From assembly GCA_016709765.1 (NCBI GenBank), contig JADJMD010000008.1:434001-498000 (forward strand): DNA of 64,000 nt, written 5' to 3'. Position 1 is the stretch's first letter. Every line of letters begins with the position of its first letter. This document shows, piece after piece, positions 8,227 through 18,775 of this stretch. Source of the DNA: Ignavibacteriales bacterium (GTDB lineage Bacteria > Bacteroidota > Ignavibacteria > Ignavibacteriales > Ignavibacteriaceae). A program made the position numbers and the translations under genes. Under the pieces are notes generated by a model. The model was not told the origin of the DNA. It ran no database searches and saw only the letters and a list, made by a program, of their open reading frames with translations.

Positions 8227-11127
8227 CTAATTACTGCTTACACTGTCTTCAGCATAATCTGAAATGGGCAAACAATTGCAAACAAGATTTCTATCACCAT
8301 AAGCACTATCAACGCGACTGACGCTTGCCCAAAATTTATTTGTTCTTGTCCAATGAATTGGATAAGCTGCTTTTTCTCTTCCGTATGGATAATTCCATCT
8401 ATCGGAAATTACCATTTGTGCAGTGTGTGGTGCATTTTTCAGTACATTATTTTTTTGATCTGCAATTCCAGTTTCTACTTCTTTAATCTCTTCTCTTATG
8501 CTGATTAAAGCTTCACAAAATTTGTCCATTTCAGATTTTGGCTCACTTTCGGTTGGTTCTACCATTAAAGTACCCGCAACCGGAAATGAGACAGTTGGTG
8601 CATAAAGCCATAATCCATTAATCTTTTAGCTATATCTTCAACTTCGATATGAGAGGATATTTTAAATTCACGCATATCAAAAAATCAATTCGTGTGCAAT
8701 TCTTCCATTTTTTCCGGAGTACAAAACTTTGAAATAAGTTTCTAACTTAGCCTTAATATAGTTAGCATTTAAAATTGCTATTTTGTAGCGTTTGTTAAAC
8801 CGGCTTCGCCCATCATTTTAATATAAGCGTAAGAAATTATTAATACATTTGAACTGCCAAATGGAGCTGCAGAAACTGCATTTATAGATTTACCTTTTTC
8901 AATATCAACGATCGGATGACCAGGTAAAAAAGGAGCTAAATGTTTTGCAACCGCAATCGGTCCCATTCCAGGGCCACCACCACCATAGGGGATACAAAAT
9001 GTTTTGTGCAAGTTAAGATGACAAACATCAGCACCAATTTCACCCGGACTTGTCAATCCTACTTGTGCATTCATATTTGCACCATCCATATAAACCTGTC
9101 CGCCATATTGATGAATGATTTCACAAACTTCTTTTATTGATTCTTCAAAAACACCGTGAGTGGATGGATATGTTACCATCAATGCTGCGAGGTTATTTTG
9201 TTAACTTCAGCTTTTGCAAGCAAATCGCTTACATCAATATTTCCGTGACTATCACAATTTACAACAACCACTTTCATACCTGCCATTACGGCACTTGCGG
9301 GATTTGTTCCATGAGCGGAAGATGGAATCAATGCTATGTTTCGTTGTAATTCACCTTTATTTTCTAAGTAAGCTTTGATCACTGAAAGACCCGCATATTC
9401 ACCTTGTGCGCCTGAATTTGGCTGTAATGATACTGCGGAAAATCCTGTAATCTCTGCAAGATCTTTTTCTAAATCACTAAACATTTCTAAATATCCAGCG
9501 ACTTGTTCTTTTGGTGCAAACGGATGAATGCTTGCAAACTGTGGAATCGTAACTCCAATCATTTCAGTGGTTGCATTTAATTTCATTGTACAAGAACCAA
9601 GCGGAATCATAGAATGAACAAGTGATAGATCTTTATTTTCAAGAAGTTTCATATATCTTAAAATATCAGTTTCAGATCTATAAGAATTAAAAACAGGATG
9701 TACTAAATATTTTGATGTTCGAATTAGTTCTGTTTCAATAGTGGATTTTAACATACCATTGTTTTCTGAAGTAGAAATTGAAATCTGCTTTTTATCCAAA
9801 ACTTCTGCAAAAATATTTATAAGTTCTATTACATCTTGGTAAGTAGTAATCTCGCTTAACGAGATACTTACACAATCTTTGATAAAATAATTTAGATTTA
9901 TTTCTTTGCTTAGTGCTGTAGTTTTTAATTTTTCAATTGTTATGCTATCAACCTTAAACGTTATGGTATCAAAATAATTTTTGTTAACCTGATTCATTCC
10001 AAATTGTTTTAAATTATCACTAACAACTTGTGTTAAATTATTAATTCTTTGCGCTATTGATTTTAGATTTTCCGGTCCATGATATACCGCATACATCCCA
10101 GCCATTACAGCAAGCAAAACCTGTGCAGTACAGATATTGCTTGTGGCTCTTTCACGTTTGATATGCTGCTCTCTTGTTTGTAATGCCATTCTAAGTGCTC
10201 TGTTGCCTTGCGAGTCAATTGAAACACCGATTATTCTTCCAGGTATAACTCGTTTAAATTCTTCCTTTGTAGCAAAATATGCTGCGTGCGGTCCACCATA
10301 CCCCATTGGAATTCCAAATCGCTGGGTACTGCCAACGGCACAATCCGCACCAAATTCTCCCGGAGGAGTCAATAATAATAAACTCATAAAATCTGCTGCT
10401 ACAACTTTATAAATTCCAAGTGCAGTGGCTTTTTCAAAGAAAGCCTTGTAATTATAAATCTCTCCGTTCTGTGCAGGATATTGAACCAATAATCCAAAAA
10501 AAATATTTGTAAGTTCAACTGATTTAAAATCATCAACGACTAATTCTATTCCTAATGGTTTGGATCGATTTTTCAAAACATCAATTGTCTGTGGATAAAC
10601 TTCATTTGAAACAAAAAATTTATTTGAGTTTGATTTATCTTTTTTTCTGTTGTGATAAAACATCAACATTGCTTCTGATGCAGCTGTGCCCTCATCCAGC
10701 AAAGATGCGTTTGCTATTGGTAGTGAAGTTAAGTCTGTAACTACTGTTTGAAAGTTGAGCAGAGCTTCTAATCTACCCTGAGCAATTTCAGCTTGATATG
10801 GTGTGTATTGTGTGTACCAGCCCGGATTTTCTAAAATATTTCTTTGAATAACGGGTGGAAGAATTACAGGAGAATATCCCATCCCAACATAACTTTTATA
10901 AATTTTATTTTTTGATGCTAATTGATTTATTAGTTTGATGAACTCATATTCACTTAAAGCATCATCCAACTTCAATTTTTTATTAAGTCTGATATTTTTT
11001 GGAACGGTTTCATCAATAAGTTGTTCGAGTGAATTAACTCGCACAATCTAACCATTTCATTTATTTCTTTATGATTTGGTCCAATATGTCTTGATTCAAA
11101 TTTATCCGGATGTTGAAAAGATTTCAT
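8227..11127 (-). CDS. gcvP: Glycine dehydrogenase (P protein), multiple frameshifts
   Basis: GcvP is the PLP-dependent decarboxylase of the glycine cleavage system; it passes the aminomethyl group to lipoylated GcvH. I take ATG at 11127 because it gives SRHIGPNHKEI, the normal GcvP N-terminus. The span of about 967 codons equals a single-chain GcvP. The PLP-lysine motif NLHKTFCIPYGGGGPGMGP and the C-terminal VDSAYGDRNLVC are present. At least five indels break the frame: near 11034, in T4 at 9196-9199, in T4 at 8781-8784, in A6 at 8679-8684 (one extra base) and near 8604. Each repair gives the expected sequence, for example NKNNLAALMVTYPSTHG across 9197. The other gcv genes are not in the window. 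I regard it as an intact gene with sequence errors. Confidence 0.9.
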
Positions 11128-11262
11128 TTACAAACTCATTTTTATTTTAAGAAAATTAAAAAATACTTTCATTTTGAGGTTCAAAATTAAGGAAAATCTT
11201 TGTAAATCTGATTGACAGAAAGAGATATTTTAGTGCAATTTTTGTTAAACTAAGTTTGTGGT

Positions 11263-12051
11263 TTATTTAATGAGGAATTTTTTCAAGAGTTGCTCTTGCG
11301 GCATTTTGTTCGGCAGTTTTTTGTTTTTCCCGGTTCCAATACCAAAATAATCTTCGCCAACACTCACTTTAACCGTAAATATTCGATCGTGCTGCGGTCC
11401 TTCTTCTTTGATTACAATATAATTAGGGGCTTCAATTTTATTTGCTTGAGCATATTCCAATAGCTGACTTTTGTAGTTTTCATCAACCAAATAATCTCCT
11501 TCTCTTACAATTGGAAGTATTAAAACTTTATGAATAAATTTTCTGGAAATCTCTAAACCGTGATCCAAATAAATTGCTCCAATTATAGCCTCAAATGCAT
11601 CTGATAGTACCGTTTTAGATGCTCTTGCAAATGTATTTGTTAAATTTTGATTTATTAAAATAAAATTAGCTAATCCTATATCTTCTGCAGCATCCGACAA
11701 AGCAAAACGGTTTACAAGCCGGGCTCTTATTTTTGTTAAGAAACCTTCATTTTCTTTCGGAAAATTTTCAAATAGATATTCCGCAACAACAAGACTTAAA
11801 ACGGAATCTCCTAAAAATTCTAATCTTTCGTTTGAGGTGTCATCCTCCTCAAGTTCTTCTAAAAATGATCTATGCATTAAAGCTTGAATGTAGTGTGATT
11901 TGTCTTTAATTGGATAACCAATTAATTCTTCAAGCTCTGTAAATTTATGTGGGGTAAGTATTTTTTTAACCTGGTGGGAATTATTGCTTTCTTCCCGAAA
12001 GCCAAAGTATTTAAGCAAACGAGAAAAAAAGAACTCAAAACTATTCCTCAA
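11263..12051 (-). CDS. rnc: Ribonuclease III
   Basis: RNase III cleaves double-stranded RNA in rRNA processing and mRNA decay. The signature NERLEFLGDSVLSLVVAEYLF carries the catalytic acidic residues, and a second acidic cluster lies in SDAFEAIIGAIYLD. A dsRNA-binding domain fills the last 75 residues (NYKSQLLEYAQ...). No ATG lies close to the start of homology. A TTG at 12051, overlapping the fabF stop by 11 bases, gives a 262-residue protein beginning LRNSFEFFF. An upstream in-frame ATG at 12114 would overlap fabF by 74 bases and seems less likely. The fabF-rnc order is the usual one in this group. The frame is intact. Confidence 0.92.
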   Translation of the reverse strand: MRNSFEFFFSRLLKYFGFREESNNSHQVKKILTPHKFTELEELIGYPIKDKSHYIQALMHRSFLEELEEDDTSNERLEFLGDSVLSLVVAEYLFENFPKENEGFLTKIRARLVNRFALSDAAEDIGLANFILINQNLTNTFARASKTVLSDAFEAIIGAIYLDHGLEISRKFIHKVLILPIVREGDYLVDENYKSQLLEYAQANKIEAPNYIVIKEEGPQHDRIFTVKVSVGEDYFGIGTGKNKKLPNKMPQEQLLKKFLIK

Positions 12052-13284
12052 ATTTCTTAAACAATAATGATGCATTGTGTCCGCCAAATCCAAAAGTATT
12101 ACTGATTGCGGCATTTATTTCTTTTTCAGTTTGTCTTTTTGCACTGTAATTCAAATCACATTCAGGATCAGGATTATCAAGATTTATTGTGGGTGGTATC
12201 AAACTATTATTCATAGCTAATACTGTAGCAATAGCTTCAATAGCACCTGCAGCTCCTAATAAATGCCCGGTCATTGATTTAGTTGAACTAACGACAAGTT
12301 TGTAATATGTTCGCCAAATAACGTTTTTATAGCTTTTGTTTCATTAATATCATTGTGTGGTGTTGATGTTCCATAGGCATTAATATAATCAATATCATTT
12401 AATAAAAGTCTCGCATCTTCTATAGCAATCTTCATCGATCTTACTGCGCCTTCACCGCCTGGAGCAGGAGCAGTTATATGATGCGCATCTGCAGTTAGGC
12501 CTATTCCTGCAAGTTCAGCATAAATTTTGCGCCTCTATTAATTGCGTGATTAAGATCTTCAAGAATTAATGTACCAGCACCTTCGCCCATAACAAAACCG
12601 CTTCGGTCTTTATCAAATGGACGTGAGGCTTCTAAATATCTATCATTCCATGTGGATAATGCTCTCATCGCATTAAATCCGCCCATGCCAATTTCAGTTA
12701 TTGAGGCTTCACTACCACCACCAACCATAATATCCGCAGCGCCTCTTTCAATTATCATATAAGCATCTGATATGGCATCTTGAAGCTGTTGCACAAGCTG
12801 ATGTAGTTGCATAGTTAGGTCCTTTTAGTCCAAAACGAATGGAGATTTGCCCGGCAGCTAAGTCTGAAATCATCATAGTGACAAAAAATGGACTTATGAT
12901 CCCAGGGTTTTTATCCTGAAAATATTTCCAATGTTCATTTTGAAGCGTTTGCAATCCACCGATCCCACTTCCATAAATAACGCCTGCTCTCTCTAAGTTA
13001 ATTTGGTCTAAGTTGATCTTCGAATCTTCAATGGCTTGAACGGAAGCAGCAATAGCAAATTGAGAAAATCTGTCTAATCTTTTAACAGCTTTTTTATCAA
13101 AATAATTATCGGGATTAAACTCTTTTACTTCGGCAGCAAAATGGGTATCAAATTTGGAAGCATCAAAGTGGGTTATTGGAGCCACGCCATTTTTCCGAAA
13201 TTAGGCCATTCCAAAATCTGGAACATTTAACCCTATTGGCGTTACCGCACCAATGCCAGTTACAACAACTCTTCTTCTATTCAT
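12041..13284 (-). CDS. fabF: Beta-ketoacyl-ACP synthase II (five frameshifts)
   Basis: FabF condenses malonyl-ACP with acyl-ACP in fatty-acid elongation. The start ATG at 13284 gives MNRRRVVVTGIGAVTPIG, the classic N-terminus, and the span is about 414 codons, the family length. All three catalytic elements are visible: Cys in TTSACATAS, His in GTSTPHND and His in TKSMTGHLLGAAG, followed by the C-terminal FGFGGHNA. Five indels disrupt the frame: A4 at 13213-13216, T5 at 13190-13194, near 12780, T4 at 12525-12528 and near 12300. Each is repaired by one base. For example, restoring the first two gives DFWNGLISEKNGVAPIT. It follows acpP after 87 bases that include a hairpin. Confidence 0.93.
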
Positions 13285-13339
13285 AAAACCTTATTAGCAT
13301 AAGCTGTATGTAATATGTAAAATCATATAAATGGAAAGG

Positions 13340-13363
13340 AAGTCGGGCTCTTACACCCGACTT
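13340..13363 (-). terminator. Hairpin between acpP and fabF (possible attenuator)
   Basis: An 8-bp perfect stem (AAGTCGGG 13340-13347 with CCCGACTT 13356-13363) with an 8-base loop lies 8 bases past the acpP stop on the minus strand. The following tail is CCTTTCC, a poor T-run, so read-through into fabF is expected. It could lower fabF expression relative to acpP or protect the 3' end of an acpP-terminated mRNA (inference). Confidence 0.5.
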
Positions 13364-13371
13364 TATTAAAC

Positions 13372-13604
13372 TTAAGCTAATTTTTCTGAAAGATACTTAA
13401 CAGCGTCTCCCACTGTTCCGATTTTTCAGCATCTTCATCAGGAATAGAAATCTGAAAAGCGCTTTCAAATCCCATTACTAATTCAACAATGTCAAGTGAA
13501 TCAGCGCCTAGGTCATTTGTAAATGATGCCTCAGGAGCGATTTGAGATTCTTCCACACCTAATTTATCAATAATGATCTCTTTCACTTTAGCTTCAACAT
13601 CCAT
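13372..13604 (-). CDS. acpP: Acyl carrier protein (one frameshift near the C-terminus)
   Basis: ACP carries growing acyl chains on a phosphopantetheine attached to the serine of the DSL motif, here GADSLDIVEL at about residues 34-43. The N-terminus MDVEAKVKEIIIDKLGV and the acidic helix II are typical. As given, the frame leaves the family after EDAEK. One extra A/T in the T5 run at 13422-13426 restores the tail IGTVGDAVKYLSEKLA and moves the stop to 13372, giving 77 residues, the normal size. A GAGGAGAA ribosome-binding site lies 6-13 bases upstream of the ATG. It lies between fabG and fabF in the conserved operon order. Confidence 0.93.
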
Positions 13605-13700
13605 AGTGTTCTCCTCTTTTAGTTTTGTATTTAATTGAGTTATTATTTATTGGTTTAAATTTAATGAAAATAAAATCTAAGAAACAAATAGATTTGTAAA

Positions 13701-14474
13701 TTACATTGTCATTCCGCCATCAACCGAAATAACTTGACCTGTAATATAATCTGCATCTTTACTGCATAAAAACGCAACAACTTTAGCTACATCTTCTGGA
13801 TTACCTAATCGAGCCATCGGAACATTTTGAACTAACTTTTTAACTTGCTCTTCGGTCAATTTATTAGTCATGTCTGTTTGAATAAAACCGGGCGCCACAG
13901 CATTAACCGTAATATTGCGAGATGCTAACTCGCGAGCCATAGATTTTGTAAAACCGATTACTCCTGCTTTTGAGGCAGAATAATTTGATTGCCCGGCATT
14001 GCCTATCAATCCAACAACCGAAGCGATATTTACAATTCTACCATATCGTTGAGCGATCATAGGTTTGAAACTGCTTTTGTGTAATTAAAAACACTTTTAA
14101 GATTTGCATTAATAACATCATCAAATTCTTTTCACTCATTCTTAAAGTAAATTGTCCCTGGTAATCCCGGCATTATTAATTAATATGTCAACGCCACCTA
14201 ATTTTCTATAGCTGCTTCAACAGTTGCATTAGCTTGTTCTAATGATGAAGCATCAGCTTTAAAACTCATGAATCTTAATTCCAGGAAAGTCAATTTCACC
14301 CATTAATTCATCAGCACATTCATCACAACTGTTATAAACAAAAGCGACATCAGAAAATAAAACCCCACAGCAGCTTCTCGAAGCAAGTTCTTTTACAATT
14401 GCTCTGCCGATTCCTCTTGTACCACCTGTTACAATTGCGCGCTTATTATGTGATTCAACTACTTTACTTGTCAT
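13701..14474 (-). CDS. fabG: 3-oxoacyl-ACP reductase (several frameshifts)
   Basis: FabG reduces beta-ketoacyl-ACP with NADPH in fatty-acid elongation. The N-terminal Rossmann motif is VTGGTRGIGRA. Downstream are LINNAGIT (after repair), the catalytic YSASK with serine in VNIASVVG, and the C-terminal DADYITGQVISVDGGMTM. The middle (about 14060-14270) is broken by at least five indels, including T3 at 14064-14066, T4 at 14129-14132, AAA at 14144-14146 and T4 at 14202-14205. The repaired text reads SFKADASSLEQANATVEAAI and then EKLGGVDILINNAGITRDNL. The segment just after the Rossmann motif (GVLFSDVAF) also departs from the family and may hide more errors. The start overlaps the DUF3109 gene by 4 bases. 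Confidence 0.9.
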
Positions 14475-15073
14475 TTTTTTTCAACTCCGGAAAGATGTTC
14501 GGATAAATATTCATTTTTATACTTTTCAAGTTCTATAAATTTTTCTTCTCCAAAGAAATGAATCAATTCTTCTCTACACGCCTCAAAGATACTTGTTTCT
14601 TTAATAGGATCTTTACTGCAAGTTTTTAATCTATCAATATGTTCATCATCGATTGTAAGCGCACCTTCAAAAACTGTAAGTGGAAAAAGCACACAATAAA
14701 TTGGTTTGTACTTCCACTTATGGGCGCCTTCATTCATAGCCAGTTTTTGAAGAGTACATAAACCATTTTTATCCAAGAATGTACATTTACCGTCGATTAC
14801 TTCTGTACCGACAGCTACACCTGATTCAAAATCTTCATCTTCTTCAGGTGCCTCAAACCATTTATCAATATCTTTAGTTTGAGTCTCATCCAACAAAGGA
14901 ATGATTTTATCTTTAATACTTAAAATATATTCGTGTTCTTTAAGATCAGTGTAAACGCCGTAATTGCAACATTCACCACCACACTTACAGGAAAATTTAA
15001 AATTAAAAATCTGTGGATCAATATAAACACCGTTAATTTCTCTAGTAAATTTTTGATTAATCTTTGATTCCAT
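14471..15073 (-). CDS. DUF3109 family cysteine-cluster protein
   Basis: The 200-residue cytosolic protein has the DUF3109 / YkgJ-type cysteine arrangement: CKCGGECC near residues 29-36, two more cysteines in GKCTFLDKNGLCTL near 115-126, then YCVLFP and KTCSKD. Such clusters are thought to bind zinc or iron-sulfur centres, but no function is established. The gene lies between fabD and fabG and is tightly packed, sharing one base with fabD and 4 bases with fabG, so it is translated as part of the fatty-acid operon. It has no frameshift although its neighbours do. A link to lipid synthesis is suggested only by position. Confidence 0.8.
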   Translation of the reverse strand: MESKINQKFTREINGVYIDPQIFNFKFSCKCGGECCNYGVYTDLKEHEYILSIKDKIIPLLDETQTKDIDKWFEAPEEDEDFESGVAVGTEVIDGKCTFLDKNGLCTLQKLAMNEGAHKWKYKPIYCVLFPLTVFEGALTIDDEHIDRLKTCSKDPIKETSIFEACREELIHFFGEEKFIELEKYKNEYLSEHLSGVEKK

Positions 15074-15986
15074 TATAAGTACTGCTCCAAATCTTCATAT
15101 TTATCTATTCCAAATAATTTTACATCTGGATTTATTCGCTTAACCAATCCTTGTAAAACTTTTCCTGGTCCAATTTCATAAAATTCGTCAAAGCCATCAG
15201 CTACCATATTAGTTATTGTTTCTTCCCATCTTACAGGAGAAGTAACTTGATTATGCAAATGATTTTTTATTTCATCTTTTTTTGTAACTGGTTTTGCTGT
15301 AACATTTGCATACACAGGAAATTTTGCGTCGTAAAATGATGCAAAAACTAAAGAATCCATCAAAACATCTTTAGCTGATTGCATTAATGGTGAATGAAAT
15401 GCGCCGCTAACAACAAGCTCTTTGACTAATTTAGCACCATTCGCTTTGCATAATTCCATCGCTTTTCTAACGCCATCAATTGAGCCCGATATAACAATCT
15501 GATCGGGCGAATTAAAATTTGCACATTGTACAATTCCGAATTCAGATGCTTCTTTACAAAGAACTACAACCTTGTTTGCTTCTAATCCGATAATAGCTGC
15601 TAGAGTTCCGGGATTATCAATCCCCGCTTGTTGCATCGCTTTACCTCTAGCTCGTACAAGTTTAATTGCATCATAAAACTGAATTGCATTTGCTGAAACT
15701 AATGCTGAGTATTCTCCAAGTGAATGACCGGCCGCGCCTTCAGGTTCAAGTGTTCTAATTAAACTTGAAAGAATAACACTGTGCAAAAAATTGCTGGTTG
15801 TGTAAACTCAGTCTGCTTAAGCTGTTGTTCTGGTCCGTTAAACATTATGTATGATAGATTAATTCCAAGAGCATCATTGGCGGTTTTAATCATCTCTTTG
15901 GCTTCTACAGATTTTTCAAATAAATCTTTAGCCATACCAATATATTGTGATCCTTGACCAGGAAATAAAAAAGCTTTTTTTGACAT
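15073..15986 (-). CDS. fabD: Malonyl-CoA:ACP transacylase (one frameshift)
   Basis: FabD transfers malonyl from CoA to ACP. The N-terminal motif KKAFLFPGQGSQYIGM, the nucleophile elbow GHSLGEYSAL and the catalytic-histidine motif SGAFHSPLM are present. The C-terminal YEIGPGKVLQGLVKRI is typical. One indel near 15780 separates the first 70 residues (ending TQPAIF) from the rest. In the second frame the sequence continues with HSVILSSLIRTLEPEGAAGHS, as expected after one base is restored. The total span of about 304 codons equals the family length. It starts 23 bases after fabH and ends on the DUF3109 start. Confidence 0.93.
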
Positions 15987-16009
15987 TGAAATAGTTTATG
16001 TTTTATAAA

Positions 16010-16687
16010 TTAAATTGCCCAAACAACATGTATTGCGCCCCATGTATATCCAGCTCCAAAGGCTGATAATATTAAATTATCACCTTTTTTTACTTTTCCG
16101 GCTCGATAGTATTCAGTTAAACATAATGGAATTGTTGCAGCCGTTGTATTACCATATTTATCAATATTAATCATCACTTTGTCTTTACTAATTCCCATTC
16201 TTTGTGCTGTTGCATCAATAATTCTTAAATTTGCCTGATGAGGAACAAGATACGCAATGTCTTCTGATTTAAGATTGCTTTTTTCCATTAATTCAGCAGA
16301 AACATAAGGCACCTGTTTGCAAAGCAAAAGAAAACCTGAGCAAGCCGCAGATAAATCAAATCCCCATGCATTTATAGCACCAATTTTATTTTGTACCAAA
16401 CATGCAGTGGCAGGAAAAAACATATCTGGTGTAACAGTTGCAACTATAATTGCATCAATTTCTTTTGGATCAACATTATGTTTTTCAAATAAATCTAATG
16501 CTGCGCGAGCTGCTAAATCGCTTGTGGCACCATCTTCTAAAATTCTTCTTTCGCTGATTCCAGTTCTGGTTTTTATCCATTCATCATTTGTTTCAACAAT
16601 TGATTCAAAATATTTGTTATCCAGTACTTTATCAGGAGTGTACATCCCAACCCCTGTTATCATTGCATTAAATCTTTTATCAGACAT
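16010..16687 (-). CDS. fabH: Beta-ketoacyl-ACP synthase III with large internal deletion
   Basis: FabH starts fatty-acid synthesis by condensing acetyl-CoA with malonyl-ACP. The N-terminal half (TGVGMYTPDKVLDN, TRTGISERRI, active-site Cys in SAACSGF) and the C-terminal half (VPHQANLRIIDATAQRMG with His, NIDKYGNTTAAT with Asn) are present. The protein is only 225 residues against about 330 in the family. The missing part, roughly 100 residues, lies between CSGFLL and YVSAELMEKSN. At the junction near 16300-16330 the DNA also has a one-base shift: adding one T reads SGFLFALQTGA, which is the family sequence. So a longer loss and a small indel sit together. A real enzyme could not work like this. 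I suspect an assembly collapse, but a true deletion cannot be excluded from sequence alone. Confidence 0.88.
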   Translation of the reverse strand: MSDKRFNAMITGVGMYTPDKVLDNKYFESIVETNDEWIKTRTGISERRILEDGATSDLAARAALDLFEKHNVDPKEIDAIIVATVTPDMFFPATACLVQNKIGAINAWGFDLSAACSGFLLLCKQVPYVSAELMEKSNLKSEDIAYLVPHQANLRIIDATAQRMGISKDKVMINIDKYGNTTAATIPLCLTEYYRAGKVKKGDNLILSAFGAGYTWGAIHVVWAI

Positions 16688-16701
16688 TAATTTTCCAGTA
16701 A

Positions 16702-17730
16702 TTATTTTTTAGAATATTGTTTGATAGAATTTTCTATCTTTTAATGAGGTCTTTATTATACATTTCTCTAGCTTTAAAACCATGTTTTTAATTGCTTTTA
16801 GGAGAACTTGATCCGTGTCCTATAATACTTATTCCATTAACGCCAAGCAACGGTACACCCCATGTTCCTGATAATCCAAAGACTTTAAGGATTTTTTAAG
16901 AGTTTCCTTTGATAATCCAACTTTTAACTTGTCAAAAAACTTGCTTCAGCAGTTTCCGTTAAAAGATGTTTAAGAAGTTTAGGAACTGATTCACCAAATT
17001 TTAAAATAATATTTCCAACAAAACCATCACACACAACAACATCAACTTGCTTTGTTAGTATATCACGACCCTCAACATTTCCAATAAAATTTAATTTGGA
17101 TTCTTTAAGAAGTTTAAAAGCATCATTAGAAACTTCATTGCCTTTACCCACTTCTTCACCCATGCTTAATAGTCCAACGCTTGGATTTTTAATTCCTCCC
17201 ATTTCTTTTGCATAAATAGTCCCCATCACAGCATATTCAAAAAGATGTGATGGTTTTGCATCTTTACCGGCACCAACATCGTACAAATAACAAACACCAT
17301 AAACATTTGGCATTTCAGCCCCTATTGTTGGACGTCCTACACCCGGAATTCTACCCATTACTAATGTTGAAGCGCTCATCATCGCACCGGTGTTACCGGC
17401 ACTTACAAAAGCGTCTGCTTTTCCTTCTCTAACAAGCTGTGCACCTTTTACGATTGACGAGTTTGGTTTTAATTTAAGGGCGGAAGTTGGTGAATCACCC
17501 ATACCAATAATTTCATCAGTATGGATTATAAATTTTTCATCAAATGAAAGTTGATTGGAATTTATAACCGAGAATATTTCTTCCTTTTTACCAACAAGAA
17601 AAAGTTCAAAGTCGTTCTTTTCATTGTAAGCATCAATGGCTCCAACTACAGCATTTTGAGGGGCGTAGTCGCCCCCCATTGCATCAACAATTATTCTGCA
17701 CTTAGAAATTTTAGCTTCTGATTCAGCCAT
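16702..17730 (-). CDS. plsX: Phosphate acyltransferase (several frameshifts)
   Basis: PlsX makes acyl-phosphate from acyl-ACP for phospholipid synthesis. The N-terminus RIIVDAMGGDYAP, SAGNTGAMMS, RPTIGAEMPN and VCDGFVGNIILKF are family motifs. The frame stops at 16924, but the downstream minus-strand text reads, after small repairs, KVGLSKETLKKSLKVFGLSG, then GTWGVPLLGVNGISIIGHGS, then a final ENSIKQYSKK ending at 16702. That gives about 343 codons, the normal length. At least four indels are needed, in the A6 run near 16935 and further A/T runs down to about 16730. It follows rpmF after 22 bases and precedes fabH by 14 bases. Confidence 0.9.
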
Positions 17731-17752
17731 TAGATAAGTAAGCTATAAAAAA

Positions 17753-17932
17753 TTAGCTTTTAGGAATAAACACAGAGCGTTCATTGTAGTAACCGCAGGA
17801 AGGGCAAGCACGATGAGCAAGTTTCATATCACCGCAATTTCCACAAGTGCTTAATGAAGGTGCTACTGCCTTATAATGTGTCCTACGCTTATCTCTACGA
17901 CTTTTAGATATCTTACGTTTTGGATGTGCCAT
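17753..17932 (-). CDS. rpmF: 50S ribosomal protein L32
   Basis: A 59-codon minus-strand gene starts at ATG 17932 with MAHPKRKISKSRRDKRRTH, the standard L32 N-terminus. The zinc ribbon follows as CGNC and, 13 residues later, CPSC, and the protein ends NERSVFIPKS. All four zinc cysteines are kept, so this is the zinc-binding C+ form. It lies between yceD (18-base gap) and plsX (22-base gap), the conserved order yceD-rpmF-plsX. The frame is intact. Confidence 0.96.
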   Translation of the reverse strand: MAHPKRKISKSRRDKRRTHYKAVAPSLSTCGNCGDMKLAHRACPSCGYYNERSVFIPKS

Positions 17933-17950
17933 ATTATCGTTCCATTATAT

Positions 17951-18456
17951 TTAATTGAGATTTAATTTATCTTTCAAGTTCATAAGAGGTTTCCACCTCG
18001 GGTCTATTTTTTGTGTACTGCAATTACATTCTTCTTTATTCAAATCTTTACCACATCGGTAACACAATCCTTTGCAATCTTCTTTACAAAGTTTTTCATC
18101 GGAATTGAAAGCAGTGCAAATTCGCGAACATCGATCGTAATATCAATCTTATCTGCATCTCTGTTTAGATAGCTTACATTTAATGATTCCGTTTCTTCCG
18201 GCGCTTCATTCATTAGATAAATCATTTTGTAATCACTCGTTAAACTTGCTTTATACTCAGTTCCACATCGATCACATTCATATTTTACTTTAAATTCTGA
18301 AGTTACCGAAACTATCAACTGATCGTGCAATTTATTTAAGATTACAGAAGATTTATACTTTCCATAAAATGGCTTATCTAATTCCAAAACATCAACTTTG
18401 TCCTCAAAAACAAAATCGTGTTCCCCAACGTTTAAATTTGATATTTTTATAATCAT
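17951..18456 (-). CDS. yceD: YceD/DUF177 family protein (one frameshift)
   Basis: DUF177 (YceD) proteins are linked to 23S rRNA accumulation and typically precede rpmF. The N-terminal part includes the zinc-like pair CDRC near residues 60-63. The given frame diverges after SIPMKN. One missing base in T5 at 18092-18096 restores KKLCKEDCKGLCYRCGKDLN and then IDPRWKPLMNLKDKL, the hallmark DUF177 C-terminus with its second cysteine cluster and DPRW motif. The stop moves to 17951 and the length becomes about 168 residues. It is the first gene of the fatty-acid operon. A loose promoter-like pair, TTTGAT and TATATA 16 bases apart, lies 20-70 bases upstream. Confidence 0.85.
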
Positions 18457-18775
18457 CTTGCAAAATCACGCAAAAAACGAGGCTAAATATATAACTGAAC
18501 CATTATATAATCAAACAATGCTAAAGCTCAAATATTAAGCTTTTGGAACAATTCAAGCTGTTATAAAGATAATCAAAATTTTTATTGATAAAATCAGAGT
18601 AAAACTAAACTATCTAATTGAATACACAGTGATTGAAATATTTACTTTGAAAATCAAATCTACAAAACCTGCAATTCAATTTATGGAATTAGTTAAAAAT
18701 ATTTTTGGGTTTTTCACTGCCAAATCAATAATTTGAAACAGATTTTTAATAATAGTTATCATTGCCAAAAATTAA
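18457..18775. other. Divergent intergenic region (no gene)
   Basis: These 319 bases separate the fatty-acid operon (-) from the prsW-led operon (+). The stretch is very AT-rich with stops in all frames and no open frame worth calling, no tRNA and no strong hairpin. It must hold both promoters. On the minus side TTTGAT-16-TATATA near 18490-18520 is a possible sigma-A-type promoter. On the plus side nothing stands out. Confidence 0.6.

Noticed and set aside
8940..9140. 66-codon plus frame opposite gcvP
   Set aside because: It lies over the PLP-lysine motif of gcvP on minus and has no ribosome-binding site or family likeness.
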